From NCBI GenBank assembly GCA_045616945.1, contig JAZLHR010000045.1, positions 1-17,682 of the forward strand: a stretch of DNA of 17,682 nt. Reading direction: 5' to 3'. Position 1 is the stretch's first letter, and every line of letters starts with the position of its first letter. Below the pieces are notes generated by a model. The model ran no database searches and was not told where the DNA came from. It was given only the letters and a program-made list of their open reading frames with translations. Below are positions 1 through 7,431 of the stretch, piece by piece. The DNA is from UBA6987 sp045616945 (GTDB lineage Bacteria > Bacillota > Clostridia > Lachnospirales > Lachnospiraceae). The position numbers and the translations under genes were made by a program.

Positions 1-85
1 TTCTTCTGTTCAGACATTCCTGAATTTCAGTACGGTCTTCAGAAGTGAGGTGCTTGTTCTTTTTGGGGTTGGATTTGTTTGTCAT
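1..85 (-). CDS. IS30-family transposase, 5' end only (runs off window)
   Basis: Reading the minus strand from the ATG at 85-83 gives 28 codons that begin MTNKSNPKKNKHLTSEDRTE and continue IQECLNRR to the window edge. The block KHLTSEDRTEIQECLN is the N-terminal helix-turn-helix start typical of IS30-type transposases in Firmicutes (family consensus roughly HLTxEDRxxIQxxLxxG). A good ribosome binding site, GGAGG, lies at 94-98 read on the minus strand. The rest of the gene, including the DDE catalytic domain, is outside the window, so intactness cannot be judged. The family is inferred from the short N-terminus only. Confidence 0.7.
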   Translation of the reverse strand, partial: MTNKSNPKKNKHLTSEDRTEIQECLNRR

Positions 86-200
86 AGGATTGTACCTCCG
101 TAAAAAATATGGGATGATTTCCCAAGGTAAATCCTACGACATAATATTTCCCAGAGTAAATCCAACTTTAATTCCTACTGTGGGATTTACTTTGGGAATT
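86..200. mobile_element. Terminal non-coding end of the IS30-type element
   Basis: This AT-rich stretch lies between the transposase start and the promoter of the guanylate kinase-like gene. It carries three copies of a 14-bp unit, CCCARRGTAAATCC: 121-134 and 150-163 in direct orientation and 183-196 inverted. The inverted copy nearest the chromosome probably belongs to the terminal inverted repeat, and the inner copies may be transposase-binding sites. The exact end, near 196-205, is inferred from the change in composition. The other end of the element and any target duplication are not visible. Confidence 0.5.
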
Positions 201-239
201 TACTGAGCGCATAATCCGGCAGGAAAGTGCGGCTGCGCG

Positions 240-268
240 TTGCCGCGGTGCATATTTTGTGCTATATT
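240..268 (+). promoter_or_regulatory. Predicted promoter of the guanylate kinase-like to SGNH operon
   Basis: TTGCCG at 240-245, a 17-bp spacer and TATATT at 263-268, with a TGn extended -10 at 260-262. It sits about 65 bp ahead of the first ATG of the operon and just outside the IS30-type element end. It is the only convincing promoter seen before the six-gene run, so those genes are probably co-transcribed. Sequence-only prediction. Confidence 0.5.
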
Positions 269-334
269 CATACTGTGTTTTTGTGTGTCCGGGACAGGAA
301 AGGCCCCGCTGGTGCACGGAAAGGAAAAGCCGCT

Positions 335-925
335 ATGGGAAAGCTGTTTTATCTGATGGGAAAAAGCGCGTCCGGCAAGGATTCTCTGCTGGCGGATCTC
401 CGTGCCTTTTTCGGAGACCGGCTGCGGAGCGTGGTACTGTACGCGACCCGGCCCATCCGTACCGGCGAGACAGACGGGAAGTCGTACCATTTTCTGACCA
501 ATGAAGAGTTCCGCAAAAAGGAAGCGGCAGGGGAGGTCATTGAATCCCGGCTGTATCATACGGTATACGGCCCCTGGATCTATGCGACGATGAATGACGG
601 CCAGATACAGCCGGATCGCTATTCTTATCTGATGGTCGGGACGCTGGAATCTTTTATGGCGACGCGGCGCTTTTTCGGAGAGGATACCGTGGTCCCTCTG
701 TACGTGGAGGTGGAAAACGGGGAGCGCCTGGCGCGGGCTCTGCGCCGGGAACGCGCGGAAGAACATCCCCGGTATGCGGAGCTTTGCCGCCGTTTTCTGG
801 CGGATGAGGAGGATTTTTCCGAGGCAAAGCTGGCGGAGGCCGGTATCACGCGCCGCTTTGTGAACGATGACCGCTGCCGCTGCTTCCGCGAGCTGCGGGA
901 TGCTGTCGAGGAGGCGCTCCGATGA
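335..925 (+). CDS. Guanylate kinase-like nucleoside monophosphate kinase
   Basis: A 196-residue protein of the guanylate kinase family, which uses ATP to phosphorylate GMP to GDP in the cytoplasm. A P-loop, GKSASGKD, lies at residues 9-16. The block TRPIRTGETDGKSYHF at residues 38-53 matches the GMP-binding region, with R39, R42, E45 and Y51 as expected contacts. Length is close to the usual 190-210. The frame is open upstream to 227, but the ATG at 335 is chosen because it places the P-loop at the usual distance from the N-terminus and follows a GGAAAGGAAA-type ribosome binding site. The stop overlaps the next gene by ATGA. In many Lachnospiraceae a second guanylate kinase-like gene sits in front of holB, as here. 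It may therefore be a paralogue rather than the essential gmk, so no symbol is given. Confidence 0.85.
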   Translation: MGKLFYLMGKSASGKDSLLADLRAFFGDRLRSVVLYATRPIRTGETDGKSYHFLTNEEFRKKEAAGEVIESRLYHTVYGPWIYATMNDGQIQPDRYSYLMVGTLESFMATRRFFGEDTVVPLYVEVENGERLARALRRERAEEHPRYAELCRRFLADEEDFSEAKLAEAGITRRFVNDDRCRCFRELRDAVEEALR

Positions 926-1779
926 GTCGGCTCATGCAGTATTTTCGGGAAAAGGTCCGCGAGGGAGAGGTGTCGCATGCCTATCTGCTCGAGGTCCCCG
1001 GCGCGGAAAACCAGCGGAAGCTGGGGCTGGATCTGGCGTCGCTCATCCTTTGTGAGCAGCACAGCGGCTGCGGCAGCTGCGATACCTGCCGGGCGGTGCT
1101 TTCCGGCAACCATCCGGATGTGATCACCGTGACGCATGAAAAGCCGAATGTCATCTCAGTCGGGGAGATCCGCGCGCAGCTGGTGGAGGATATGGGGATC
1201 CGGCCTTTCCGGGCTGAGAAGAAGATCTATCTGGTGCCGGAAGCGGAGCTTATGAACCCGCAGGCCCAGAACGCGCTGCTGAAGACGCTGGAGGAACCGC
1301 CTTTGTACGGGATGATCTTCCTTTTTACGTCCAACCGCAGCAGCTTTCTGCCCACGGTGCTTTCGCGCACGGTGTATCTGTCAGAAGAGGAAGACGGAGA
1401 AGGGGAAGGCGGGCAGAATGCCGGCCGCGGCAAGCTGTTTGAATATCTGCACCGTGCTGCGAGCATGAGCGGCAGCGAAGCGGCAGGGCTTTTTACCGCG
1501 CTGAAGGAAGCGGGGATGGACCGCGCGGATATCTACGAAAGGCTGAATGCCTGGTGGAGGGATCTGCTGGTCTTCAAGAGCGGCGCAGACAGCTTCCGGT
1601 TTCCGGAGGAGGAAGATTATTATGACCGTTACAGCCGCAGGCTGTCGGATGCCCAGCTGGAGAAGCTGTGGCAGGCAATACAAAGGGCGCGTTTCCGCAC
1701 GGATTTCAACGTAAATCCGGATCTGGCCCTGGAGCTTTTTTTCCTGGAATTGGGAGAGGAGCTGCGGAAAAGTGAATGA
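922..1779 (+). CDS. holB: DNA polymerase III subunit delta'
   Basis: A 285-residue clamp-loader subunit that helps load the beta sliding clamp at replication primers. A four-cysteine zinc module lies at C44, C50, C53 and C56. The conserved stretch after it includes NVISVGEIR, KKIYLVPEAELMNPQAQNAL and LLKTLEEPP at about residues 76-127. The sensor region LPTVLSRT at 143-150 has SRT where most clamp loaders have SRC. The Walker A loop is not conserved (YLLEVPGAENQRK near residue 21), which is usual for delta' subunits because they do not hydrolyse ATP. The ATG overlaps the stop of the guanylate kinase-like gene by four bases (ATGA), indicating translational coupling. The C-terminal helical collar is present, and the length is slightly short of the typical 300-330. 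Confidence 0.9.
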   Translation: MSRLMQYFREKVREGEVSHAYLLEVPGAENQRKLGLDLASLILCEQHSGCGSCDTCRAVLSGNHPDVITVTHEKPNVISVGEIRAQLVEDMGIRPFRAEKKIYLVPEAELMNPQAQNALLKTLEEPPLYGMIFLFTSNRSSFLPTVLSRTVYLSEEEDGEGEGGQNAGRGKLFEYLHRAASMSGSEAAGLFTALKEAGMDRADIYERLNAWWRDLLVFKSGADSFRFPEEEDYYDRYSRRLSDAQLEKLWQAIQRARFRTDFNVNPDLALELFFLELGEELRKSE

Positions 1780-1794
1780 TAGAGGAGAAAGAAT

Positions 1795-2700
1795 ATGAAA
1801 GTGGTCGGAGTACGTTTTCGCCGGGCGGGCAAGGTCTATCCTTTTGACCCAGGTGAAATGAACATTCGCAGGGACATGATGGTCATCGTCGATACCCCCT
1901 GGGGCATCGAAATGGGTTCGGTCGTATATACGGACTATGAAAAAAAGGACGAGAAAGAAGTGCGGAAGGTCATCCGCATCGCAAATGCGCAGGACCTGAA
2001 GGCTGCCGGCAAGAACCGTGAAAAGGAGGCCGAGGCTTTCCGCATCGGTCAAGAGAAGATCGCAAGACGCGGGCTGGCCATGAACCTGGTATCGGTGGAA
2101 TATACCTTTGACGGCAGCAAGATACTGTTCTATTTTACGGCGGAGAACCGGATTGATTTCCGCGAACTGGTGAAGGATCTGGCATCCGTATTCCATACCC
2201 GCATCGAGCTGCGTCAAATCGGTGTGCGCGATGAGACCAAGATCCTGGGCGGATTGGGCATTTGCGGGCGCGTGCTTTGCTGCACGGGATATCTGTCCGA
2301 ATTTGCGCCGGTCTCCATCCGTATGGCCAAGGATCAGAATCTGTCCCTGAATCCCGCGAAAATTTCCGGCTCCTGCGGCCGCCTGATGTGCTGCCTGAAG
2401 AACGAGCAGGAGACCTATGAATATCTGAACAGCAAAATGCCCTCCGTCGGCGAGACCGTTCTGGTCAAGGCAGACGGCGCCAAGGGCACCGTACAAAGCA
2501 CCGATGTGATGCGTCAGCGGGTGAAGGTCCTGTTTACGCTGCCGGACGGGAGTACGGACCTGCGTGACTATCCCGTAGAGGAACTGAAGCTGGGACAGCA
2601 CCGCCGCAGAGCTCCCCGAAAGCTCAGCGAAGAAGAAATGAAGGAAGTCAAGGAGCTCAGCGAGCTGGAAAAAGATGATTCCTGCTCCAAGCTGGACTGA
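1795..2700 (+). CDS. ricT: PSP1-domain protein RicT (YaaT family)
   Basis: A 301-residue member of the PSP1/YaaT family. In Bacillus subtilis, RicT forms an iron-sulfur complex with RicA and RicF that works with RNase Y in mRNA maturation and affects sporulation, competence and biofilm formation. The PSP1 core is clear: MKVVGVRFRRAGKVYPFDPG at the N-terminus, then the cysteine clusters ICGRVLCC (C157, C162, C163) and SCGRLMCC (C194, C199, C200) that provide cluster ligands in the family. The tail from about residue 265 is charged and lysine/glutamate-rich. The ribosome binding site GAGGAGAAAG lies just before the ATG, 15 nt after holB. holB next to ricT is the standard order in Firmicutes. 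RicA and RicF are not in the window. Confidence 0.9.
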   Translation: MKVVGVRFRRAGKVYPFDPGEMNIRRDMMVIVDTPWGIEMGSVVYTDYEKKDEKEVRKVIRIANAQDLKAAGKNREKEAEAFRIGQEKIARRGLAMNLVSVEYTFDGSKILFYFTAENRIDFRELVKDLASVFHTRIELRQIGVRDETKILGGLGICGRVLCCTGYLSEFAPVSIRMAKDQNLSLNPAKISGSCGRLMCCLKNEQETYEYLNSKMPSVGETVLVKADGAKGTVQSTDVMRQRVKVLFTLPDGSTDLRDYPVEELKLGQHRRRAPRKLSEEEMKEVKELSELEKDDSCSKLD

Positions 2701-2701
2701 T

Positions 2702-3460
2702 ATGAGCCGCGAAAGGACGGACGAGCTGGGACGGAAGGGCTACCGGATCATTCAGGATACGGAGGCCTTCTGTTTCGGCGCGGATGCGGTGCTGCTGGCG
2801 GATTTTGCACAGGCGGGAAAAAATGACCGGGTGCTCGATATGGGCACCGGCAACGGGATCCTGCCGCTGCTTTTGGAGGCCCGGGACAAGGGCGCAAGCT
2901 ACGAGGCGCTGGAGATCCAGCCGGCAATGGCGGCACTGGCCCGCCGCAATGCGGCGCTGAACGGGCTGGAAGATAAGATCCATGTGACGGAAGGCGACAA
3001 CAAGGAGGCATCCCGGCTGTTCGGGCGGGGCAGCTTCCGGGTGGTCGTGACCAATCCACCGTATATGCGTGAAAATCACGGTCTGGTGAACCCGGAAAGC
3101 GCGAAGGCGATCGCCCGGCACGAGCTGCTTTGCAGCCTGGAAGACATCCTGCGGGAAGCCGCGGCGGTATTGGTGCCCGGGGGCCGCTTTTTCATGATCC
3201 ACAGGCCCGCGCGGCTGGCGGAGATCATTGCCGGGATGCGGGCGCACGGACTGGAGCCGAAACGCCTGCGGATGGTGCATTCATTTGCGGATTCACCGGC
3301 GGAAATGGTGCTGGTGGAGGGTGTCCGCGGCGGCAGGCCTTATATGACGGTGGAGGCGCCTGTGATCATGTACCGCGAGAAGGGCGTCTATACGGATGAA
3401 GTCTACCGGATGTATTTCGGCGGGGAAGCACCGCTGCCGGACGGAGAGGAGAAGGCATGA
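2702..3460 (+). CDS. trmN6: tRNA1(Val) A37 N6-methyltransferase family protein
   Basis: A 252-residue Rossmann-fold methyltransferase of the YfiC/TrmN6 family, which uses S-adenosylmethionine to methylate A37 of a valine tRNA in E. coli. The SAM-binding motif I, VLDMGTGNG, is at residues 44-52 and the catalytic NPPY motif of N6-adenine methyltransferases is at 118-121. The N-terminal block RKGYRIIQDTEAFCFGADAV is characteristic of the family. The start is uncertain: an in-frame ATG at 2675, inside the ricT 3' end, would add nine residues and has GGAAAAAG before it. The ATG at 2702, one base after the ricT stop, fits family N-termini (ERxDEL..GY) better. The 3' end overlaps rsmI by ATGA. Substrate specificity in this organism is inferred from the family. 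Confidence 0.85.
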   Translation: MSRERTDELGRKGYRIIQDTEAFCFGADAVLLADFAQAGKNDRVLDMGTGNGILPLLLEARDKGASYEALEIQPAMAALARRNAALNGLEDKIHVTEGDNKEASRLFGRGSFRVVVTNPPYMRENHGLVNPESAKAIARHELLCSLEDILREAAAVLVPGGRFFMIHRPARLAEIIAGMRAHGLEPKRLRMVHSFADSPAEMVLVEGVRGGRPYMTVEAPVIMYREKGVYTDEVYRMYFGGEAPLPDGEEKA

Positions 3461-4305
3461 GCGGAACATTGTATATCTGCGCGACGCCTATCGGCAACCG
3501 GGAGGATATGACCTTCCGGGCTGTAAAGAAACTGCAGGAGGTCGACCTGATTGCGGCGGAGGATACGCGCCACAGCCGGGGCCTGCTGGAGTATTACGGG
3601 ATCGATAAGCCGCTCACGAGCTATCATGAGCATAATAAATACGAAAAGGCCGAAGAACTGGTCGGCCGGCTGCTGCAGGGAGAAAATATCGCTTTGGTGA
3701 CGGATGCCGGTACGCCGGTGATCTCCGATCCGGGCGAAGTCCTGGTAAAGGCCTGCTACGAAGCGGGCGTGCCGGTGACATCGCTGCCGGGCCCCTGCGC
3801 ACTGATCACTGCCTTGACGCTTTCCGGTATTTCCGGGCGCCGGTTTGTGTTCGAAGGGTTCCTGCCGATGGAAAACAAGGACCGCCGCAGGGTGCTGGAA
3901 AGCCTGCGGGACGAAGAGCGTACGATGATCCTGTACGAGGCGCCGCACCGGCTGCGCCGGACACTGGAGGAGCTGCAGGGGGTGCTGGGCTGCCGGAAGC
4001 TTCGCATCTGCCGCGAGCTGACCAAGGTCCATGAGGAAGCGGCTGCGTTTACGCTGCCGGAGGCAGTGGAATGGTACCGGGAGCAGGAACCGCGCGGTGA
4101 ATATGTGCTGGTATTGGAAGGCCGTTCGCCGGAGGAAAAAGCCGCCGAGACCCGCGCTGCCGTGCAGGAACTGACGCTGCAGGAACATATGGCGCTTTAT
4201 ACGGGGCAGGGAATGGATCGGAAGGCCGCCATGAAAAAGGTCGCCGAGGAACGGGGGCTGCGCAGGCAGGATGTTTATCGCCTGCTGCTGGAGGAAAAAG
4301 AATGA
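3457..4305 (+). CDS. rsmI: 16S rRNA (cytidine(1402)-2'-O)-methyltransferase
   Basis: A 282-residue tetrapyrrole-methylase-fold enzyme that 2'-O-methylates C1402 of 16S rRNA near the ribosomal P site. Family signatures are all present: LYICATPIGN at the N-terminus, AEDTRHSRGLL, ALVTDAGTPVISDPG, and the SLPGPCALITALTLSG segment that shapes the SAM pocket. The C-terminal region, including GMDRKAAMKKVAEERGLRRQ, is the helical extension usual in RsmI. Length matches the typical 270-290. It is coupled by ATGA overlaps to trmN6 upstream and to the SGNH hydrolase downstream. The trmN6-rsmI pair is widely conserved in Firmicutes. Confidence 0.93.
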   Translation: MSGTLYICATPIGNREDMTFRAVKKLQEVDLIAAEDTRHSRGLLEYYGIDKPLTSYHEHNKYEKAEELVGRLLQGENIALVTDAGTPVISDPGEVLVKACYEAGVPVTSLPGPCALITALTLSGISGRRFVFEGFLPMENKDRRRVLESLRDEERTMILYEAPHRLRRTLEELQGVLGCRKLRICRELTKVHEEAAAFTLPEAVEWYREQEPRGEYVLVLEGRSPEEKAAETRAAVQELTLQEHMALYTGQGMDRKAAMKKVAEERGLRRQDVYRLLLEEKE

Positions 4306-4874
4306 AGATCATCTGTCTGGGAGACAGTATTACGGCGGCATTTTCGCTGCGTCCGGAAGAAATGTGGGTCAGTCTGCTGCAGCGCGAAACTGCGGATGAA
4401 TGGATCAATGCAGGCATTTGCGGCGATACCACCGGCGGGATGATGGCCCGCCTTTCTTCTGAGGTGTTCCCGCAGAAGCCCGACGCGGTATTCCTGATGG
4501 GCGGCGGGAACGATATGGCCATGACAGGCTCTTTCGAGCAGCCGAAGCTGAATCTGATGGGGATGGTGCATCAGTGCGCGGCACGCGGCATCCGGCCCGT
4601 GGTGGGCATCGCGCCGGTCATCTGGGGGATCCCGGATCCCTGGCATCCCGTGACTTCCTGGCGGGAGGTGCATGCGGTGTCCGTGGCCTGGGCCGAGTAT
4701 CAGCGGACCTTCTGTCAGACCTTCGGTCTCAGGCATATCGACTTTGCGGAGGCTTTCGAGGCGTATCCGCACGAGCTGCTGTACCAGAGCGACGGGCTGC
4801 ATCCGAATGCGGCAGGCAACCGTCTGATGGCCGATACGGTGCTGAAAAGTCCCCTTTTCCGCTACGGAAAATAA
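4302..4874 (+). CDS. SGNH/GDSL-family hydrolase
   Basis: A 190-residue esterase of the SGNH superfamily. Block I is GDSIT with catalytic Ser9. Block II contributes a glycine in NAGICGDTT (residues 36-44). Block III is GGGND with Asn70. Block V is DGLHPN with Asp164 and His167. All four invariant residues are therefore present and the enzyme should be active. There is no signal peptide, so it is cytoplasmic. The closest general type is the TesA/arylesterase or platelet-activating-factor acetylhydrolase-like group, and the substrate (acyl ester, acetylated sugar or thioester) cannot be told from sequence. It overlaps the rsmI stop by ATGA and ends the operon. Its link to the rRNA and tRNA modification genes is positional only. 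Confidence 0.85.
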   Translation: MKIICLGDSITAAFSLRPEEMWVSLLQRETADEWINAGICGDTTGGMMARLSSEVFPQKPDAVFLMGGGNDMAMTGSFEQPKLNLMGMVHQCAARGIRPVVGIAPVIWGIPDPWHPVTSWREVHAVSVAWAEYQRTFCQTFGLRHIDFAEAFEAYPHELLYQSDGLHPNAAGNRLMADTVLKSPLFRYGK

Positions 4875-4948
4875 GAAAAAAGGGACGCGGACGGCGGAAA
4901 AACCGTTGAAAATGCACTGAAAAAGCGAAAAGAAATACTGAAAAGTGC

Positions 4949-4977
4949 TTGACAGTGCAGACATTTTCGTATATAGT
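4949..4977 (+). promoter_or_regulatory. Predicted promoter of the rplM-rpsI operon
   Basis: Perfect -35 TTGACA at 4949-4954, a 17-bp spacer, and TATAGT at 4972-4977. An overlapping TATATA at 4970-4975 gives a 15-bp spacer. Transcription starting near 4984 would produce an untranslated leader of about 95 nt before rplM, which carries the structured element described next. Confidence 0.75.
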
Positions 4978-4983
4978 AGTTCA

Positions 4984-5042
4984 GCGTGCCGCTTGAGGAC
5001 TGCGATGATCCATGCCCCGGACGGGTAGTTTCAAAGGTACCG
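4984..5042 (+). promoter_or_regulatory. Structured rplM leader, likely L13-type autoregulatory RNA
   Basis: The leader upstream of rplM can fold into nested helices: GTGCC 4986-4990 with GGTAC 5036-5040, GACT 4998-5001 with AGTT 5027-5030, and CCC 5015-5017 with GGG 5023-5025. Conserved-looking unpaired segments lie between them (GATGATCCATG and TCAAA). Firmicutes are known to have an L13 leader RNA at this position, to which L13 or S9 is thought to bind to repress its own operon. The match is by position and foldability, not by a covariance search. Confidence 0.5.
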
Positions 5043-5077
5043 ACTAATATGATTTTCCGATTTTAGGAGGCTCCATT

Positions 5078-5506
5078 ATGAAGAGTTTCATGGCCAACCC
5101 CGCTACGATCGAAAGAAAGTGGTATGTGGTTGATGCTGCCGGCAAGACCCTGGGCCGTATGGCTTCCGAGATTGCCAGCGTATTAAGAGGTAAGAATAAA
5201 CCTACTTTCACCCCTCATGTTGATACCGGCGACTACGTAATCGTAATCAACGCCGAGAAGGTCGCTGTGACCGGCAAGAAGCTGCTGCACAAGACCTATT
5301 TCTCCCACTCCGCCTATGTAGGCAGTGCCCGCGAGACCACTCTGAAGGAAATGCTTGCCAAGAAGCCTACCGAGGTCATCCGCATTGCCGTCAAGGGTAT
5401 GCTTCCCAAGGGCGCGCTCGGCAACGAGATGCTGGATAAGCTTTTCGTATATGCCGGCTCCGAGCATCCTCATCAGGCTCAGAAGCCTGAAGAGCTGACT
5501 TTCTAA
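5078..5506 (+). CDS. rplM: 50S ribosomal protein L13
   Basis: A 142-residue L13 of full length. Recognisable segments are the N-terminal KWYVVDAAGKTLGRMASEIA, TFTPHVDTGDYVIVINAEK, and VKGMLPKGALGNEMLDKLFVYAGSEHPHQAQ near the C-terminus. L13 binds 23S rRNA early in large-subunit assembly. The ribosome binding site AGGAGG lies 7 nt before the ATG. Codon usage is more biased than in the operon upstream, as expected for a highly expressed gene. It is followed after 20 nt by rpsI, the standard pairing, and driven by its own promoter and leader. Confidence 0.98.
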   Translation: MKSFMANPATIERKWYVVDAAGKTLGRMASEIASVLRGKNKPTFTPHVDTGDYVIVINAEKVAVTGKKLLHKTYFSHSAYVGSARETTLKEMLAKKPTEVIRIAVKGMLPKGALGNEMLDKLFVYAGSEHPHQAQKPEELTF

Positions 5507-5526
5507 GGCGAAGGAGGATATGAATC

Positions 5527-5916
5527 ATGGCTAACCAGTTTTATGGCACCGGCAGACGTAAGAAGAGCATTGCCCGCGTTTACATCACCGTCGGCACCGG
5601 TAAGATCACTATCAATAAGAGAGATATCGAAGAATACTTTGGTCTGGATACCCTGAAGGTTATCGTTCGTCAGCCTCTGGCTGCTATCGACGGCCTTGAG
5701 AAGTACGATGTGACCGTTACCGTTCGCGGCGGCGGCTTCACCGGCCAGGCAGGCGCTATCCGTCATGGTATTTCCCGTGCCCTCCTGAAGGTTGACGGCG
5801 AGTTCCGTCCCGTTCTGAAGAAGGCCGGCTACCTGACCAGAGACCCTCGTATGAAGGAAAGAAAGAAGTACGGTCTCAAGGCAGCGAGACGCGCACCTCA
5901 GTTCAGCAAGAGATAA
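5527..5916 (+). CDS. rpsI: 30S ribosomal protein S9
   Basis: A 129-residue S9 of full length. The N-terminus FYGTGRRKKSIARVYI, the middle VRGGGFTGQAGAIRHGISRA and the basic C-terminus RDPRMKERKKYGLKAARRAP followed by QFSKR are diagnostic. The C-terminal arginine reaches the P-site tRNA anticodon in known ribosome structures. The ribosome binding site AAGGAGG lies before the ATG at 5527. It is co-transcribed with rplM and ends 20 bp before a strong terminator. Confidence 0.98.
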   Translation: MANQFYGTGRRKKSIARVYITVGTGKITINKRDIEEYFGLDTLKVIVRQPLAAIDGLEKYDVTVTVRGGGFTGQAGAIRHGISRALLKVDGEFRPVLKKAGYLTRDPRMKERKKYGLKAARRAPQFSKR

Positions 5917-5936
5917 TTTCTCTTTCAGAGATGCTC

Positions 5937-5973
5937 AAAAGCCCCGAAATCTCAATGCTTTCGGGGCTTTTTT
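5937..5973 (+). terminator. Intrinsic terminator of rplM-rpsI
   Basis: AGCCCCGAAA (5940-5949) pairs with TTTCGGGGCT (5959-5968) around a nine-base loop, followed by a T run to 5973. The A run before the stem could also serve the opposite strand. Confidence 0.93.
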
Positions 5974-6486
5974 GTTGCGTTTTTTTTGAAACCGTTTGGC
6001 GTAATTTGACGGGTCTTGAGTCTCAATGTGCCCATTATAATGGGTTAACCATAGGGGAAAACTCGTTTTTGGGCCCACAATGGGTTAAAAAACATAAGTG
6101 ACTCTGCGCCTTTTTTGCAGCTTGTTCGTTCCGATCAACAACGATACTATCAACTGCAGCTGTAGCAGCTTCTGTGCAAAATCCTTCAAACTCAAGCTGA
6201 CCAATAAGGCCGCTCCGTGAAAATGCCATATAGTCAAGATCGCGCTCGGCCTTCCAAACAGCGTTTTTTCTTCCCTGCTTAAATCAAATGATTCCGTCTG
6301 CATAACCTGTCCGCAAACAGTACAATAATTGACGGTCCGCACGTGCGGCGAGGGCGGTCCTGCGCTTTACGGCAGGCACAGCGGCAGATATGCACACGGG
6401 CTTCTGATCGAAATGATATAACGAAGGCCCCTTTGCTGCCTGATTTACCTTGTTTCCGGCAGATGGTTGCGTTCGTGCCTTGTAAT
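5974..6486. other. Gene-poor interval between rpsI and metA
   Basis: No convincing gene was found here. A minus-strand frame at 6085-6342 (85 codons, with a CxxC near its start) and a second one overlapping it resemble no family I know and have no good ribosome binding site. A perfect 14-bp palindrome CCCATTATAATGGG is at 6031-6044, and a related CCCACAATGGG is at 6074-6084; both are followed by GTTAA. The 6343-6480 half is more GC-rich and could be decayed coding DNA. There is no clear terminator for the metA operon. Confidence 0.4.
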
Positions 6487-7425
6487 TCAGGGCTCGTCCG
6501 GGATGACAGGCATGATCGCCTGGATGTCATACGGCGTCGCCTGATATACAAAGTAGTTCAGCCAGTTTTGATACAGCAGATTTGCATGGCTGCGCCACAG
6601 CATCATCGGCGGCTTGGTATCGTCATCATCCGGATAATAGTTTACGGGGATATCGATGGGTTTGCCCGCGTTCTTATCGCGAAGGTATTCATTTTGCAGC
6701 GTTTCCGCGTCATACTCGGAGTGGCCCGTGATAAACACCTGCCGCCCTCCCTTGGTCGCCATCGCATATACGCCGGCTTCCTTGGACGAGGCCAGGATCT
6801 TCAGCTTGCTGCAGCGCTCCACATCCTCGCGCCGGATCCCGGTGTGGCGGGAATGCGGTACCATGAATACGTCGTCAAAGCCGCGCATGAGCATGGAAGT
6901 GCGCTGCTCCACGATGTGCGGGAAGACCCCGAAAAGTTTATGAGGCAGCGGATAGTTGGGGATCCCGTAGTGGTAATACAGCGCCGCCTGTGCCGCCCAG
7001 CAAATGTGGAAGGTGCTGTGGATGTGGGTAAGGCTCCAGTCCATGATCTGGCAGAGCTCCGGCCAGTATTTCACTTCCTCAAACGGGATCTGTTCGACGG
7101 GCGCGCCGGTGATGATGAGACCGTCAAAGTTCCGGTGCTTCACTTCGTCAAAGGTTTTATAGAATTGGAACAGATGCTCCTGCGGAACATGCTTGGAGGC
7201 GTAGCTCTTGGTCGTGAGAAATTCCAGATTGACCTGCAGGGGGGTGTTGCCGAGGATCCTTGCCAGCTGCGTTTCGGTTGTGATCTTCGTGGGCATCAGA
7301 TTTAATATCAGTATCTCAAGGGGGCGGATATCCTGCGTGACAGCGCGTTTTTCTGTCATGACGAAAATATTTTCGCGGGTAAGCGTTGCCTCCGCGGGCA
7401 ATCCGTCGGGAATCTTAATGGGCAT
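6487..7425 (-). CDS. metA: Homoserine O-acetyltransferase (MetA type)
   Basis: A 312-residue MetA-family acyltransferase that activates homoserine for methionine synthesis. The catalytic cysteine is C142 in HICWAAQAAL, with H235 and E237 in GHSEYD completing the known MetA active site. Residue 111, in GAPVE, is glutamate. Structural work on Bacillus cereus MetA showed that Glu111 selects acetyl-CoA and Gly111 (as in E. coli) selects succinyl-CoA, so this enzyme should make O-acetylhomoserine. That agrees with the gene just upstream in the operon, an O-acetylhomoserine sulfhydrylase whose stop is 6 nt away. It is probably transcribed from the attenuator-controlled promoter near 8941. Length is typical (about 305-310). 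Confidence 0.95.
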   Translation of the reverse strand: MPIKIPDGLPAEATLTRENIFVMTEKRAVTQDIRPLEILILNLMPTKITTETQLARILGNTPLQVNLEFLTTKSYASKHVPQEHLFQFYKTFDEVKHRNFDGLIITGAPVEQIPFEEVKYWPELCQIMDWSLTHIHSTFHICWAAQAALYYHYGIPNYPLPHKLFGVFPHIVEQRTSMLMRGFDDVFMVPHSRHTGIRREDVERCSKLKILASSKEAGVYAMATKGGRQVFITGHSEYDAETLQNEYLRDKNAGKPIDIPVNYYPDDDDTKPPMMLWRSHANLLYQNWLNYFVYQATPYDIQAIMPVIPDEP

Positions 7426-7431
7426 GTTATT

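Noticed and set aside
1381..2601. 406-codon minus-strand frame across holB and ricT
   Set aside because: Antisense to two well-conserved genes and without family features.
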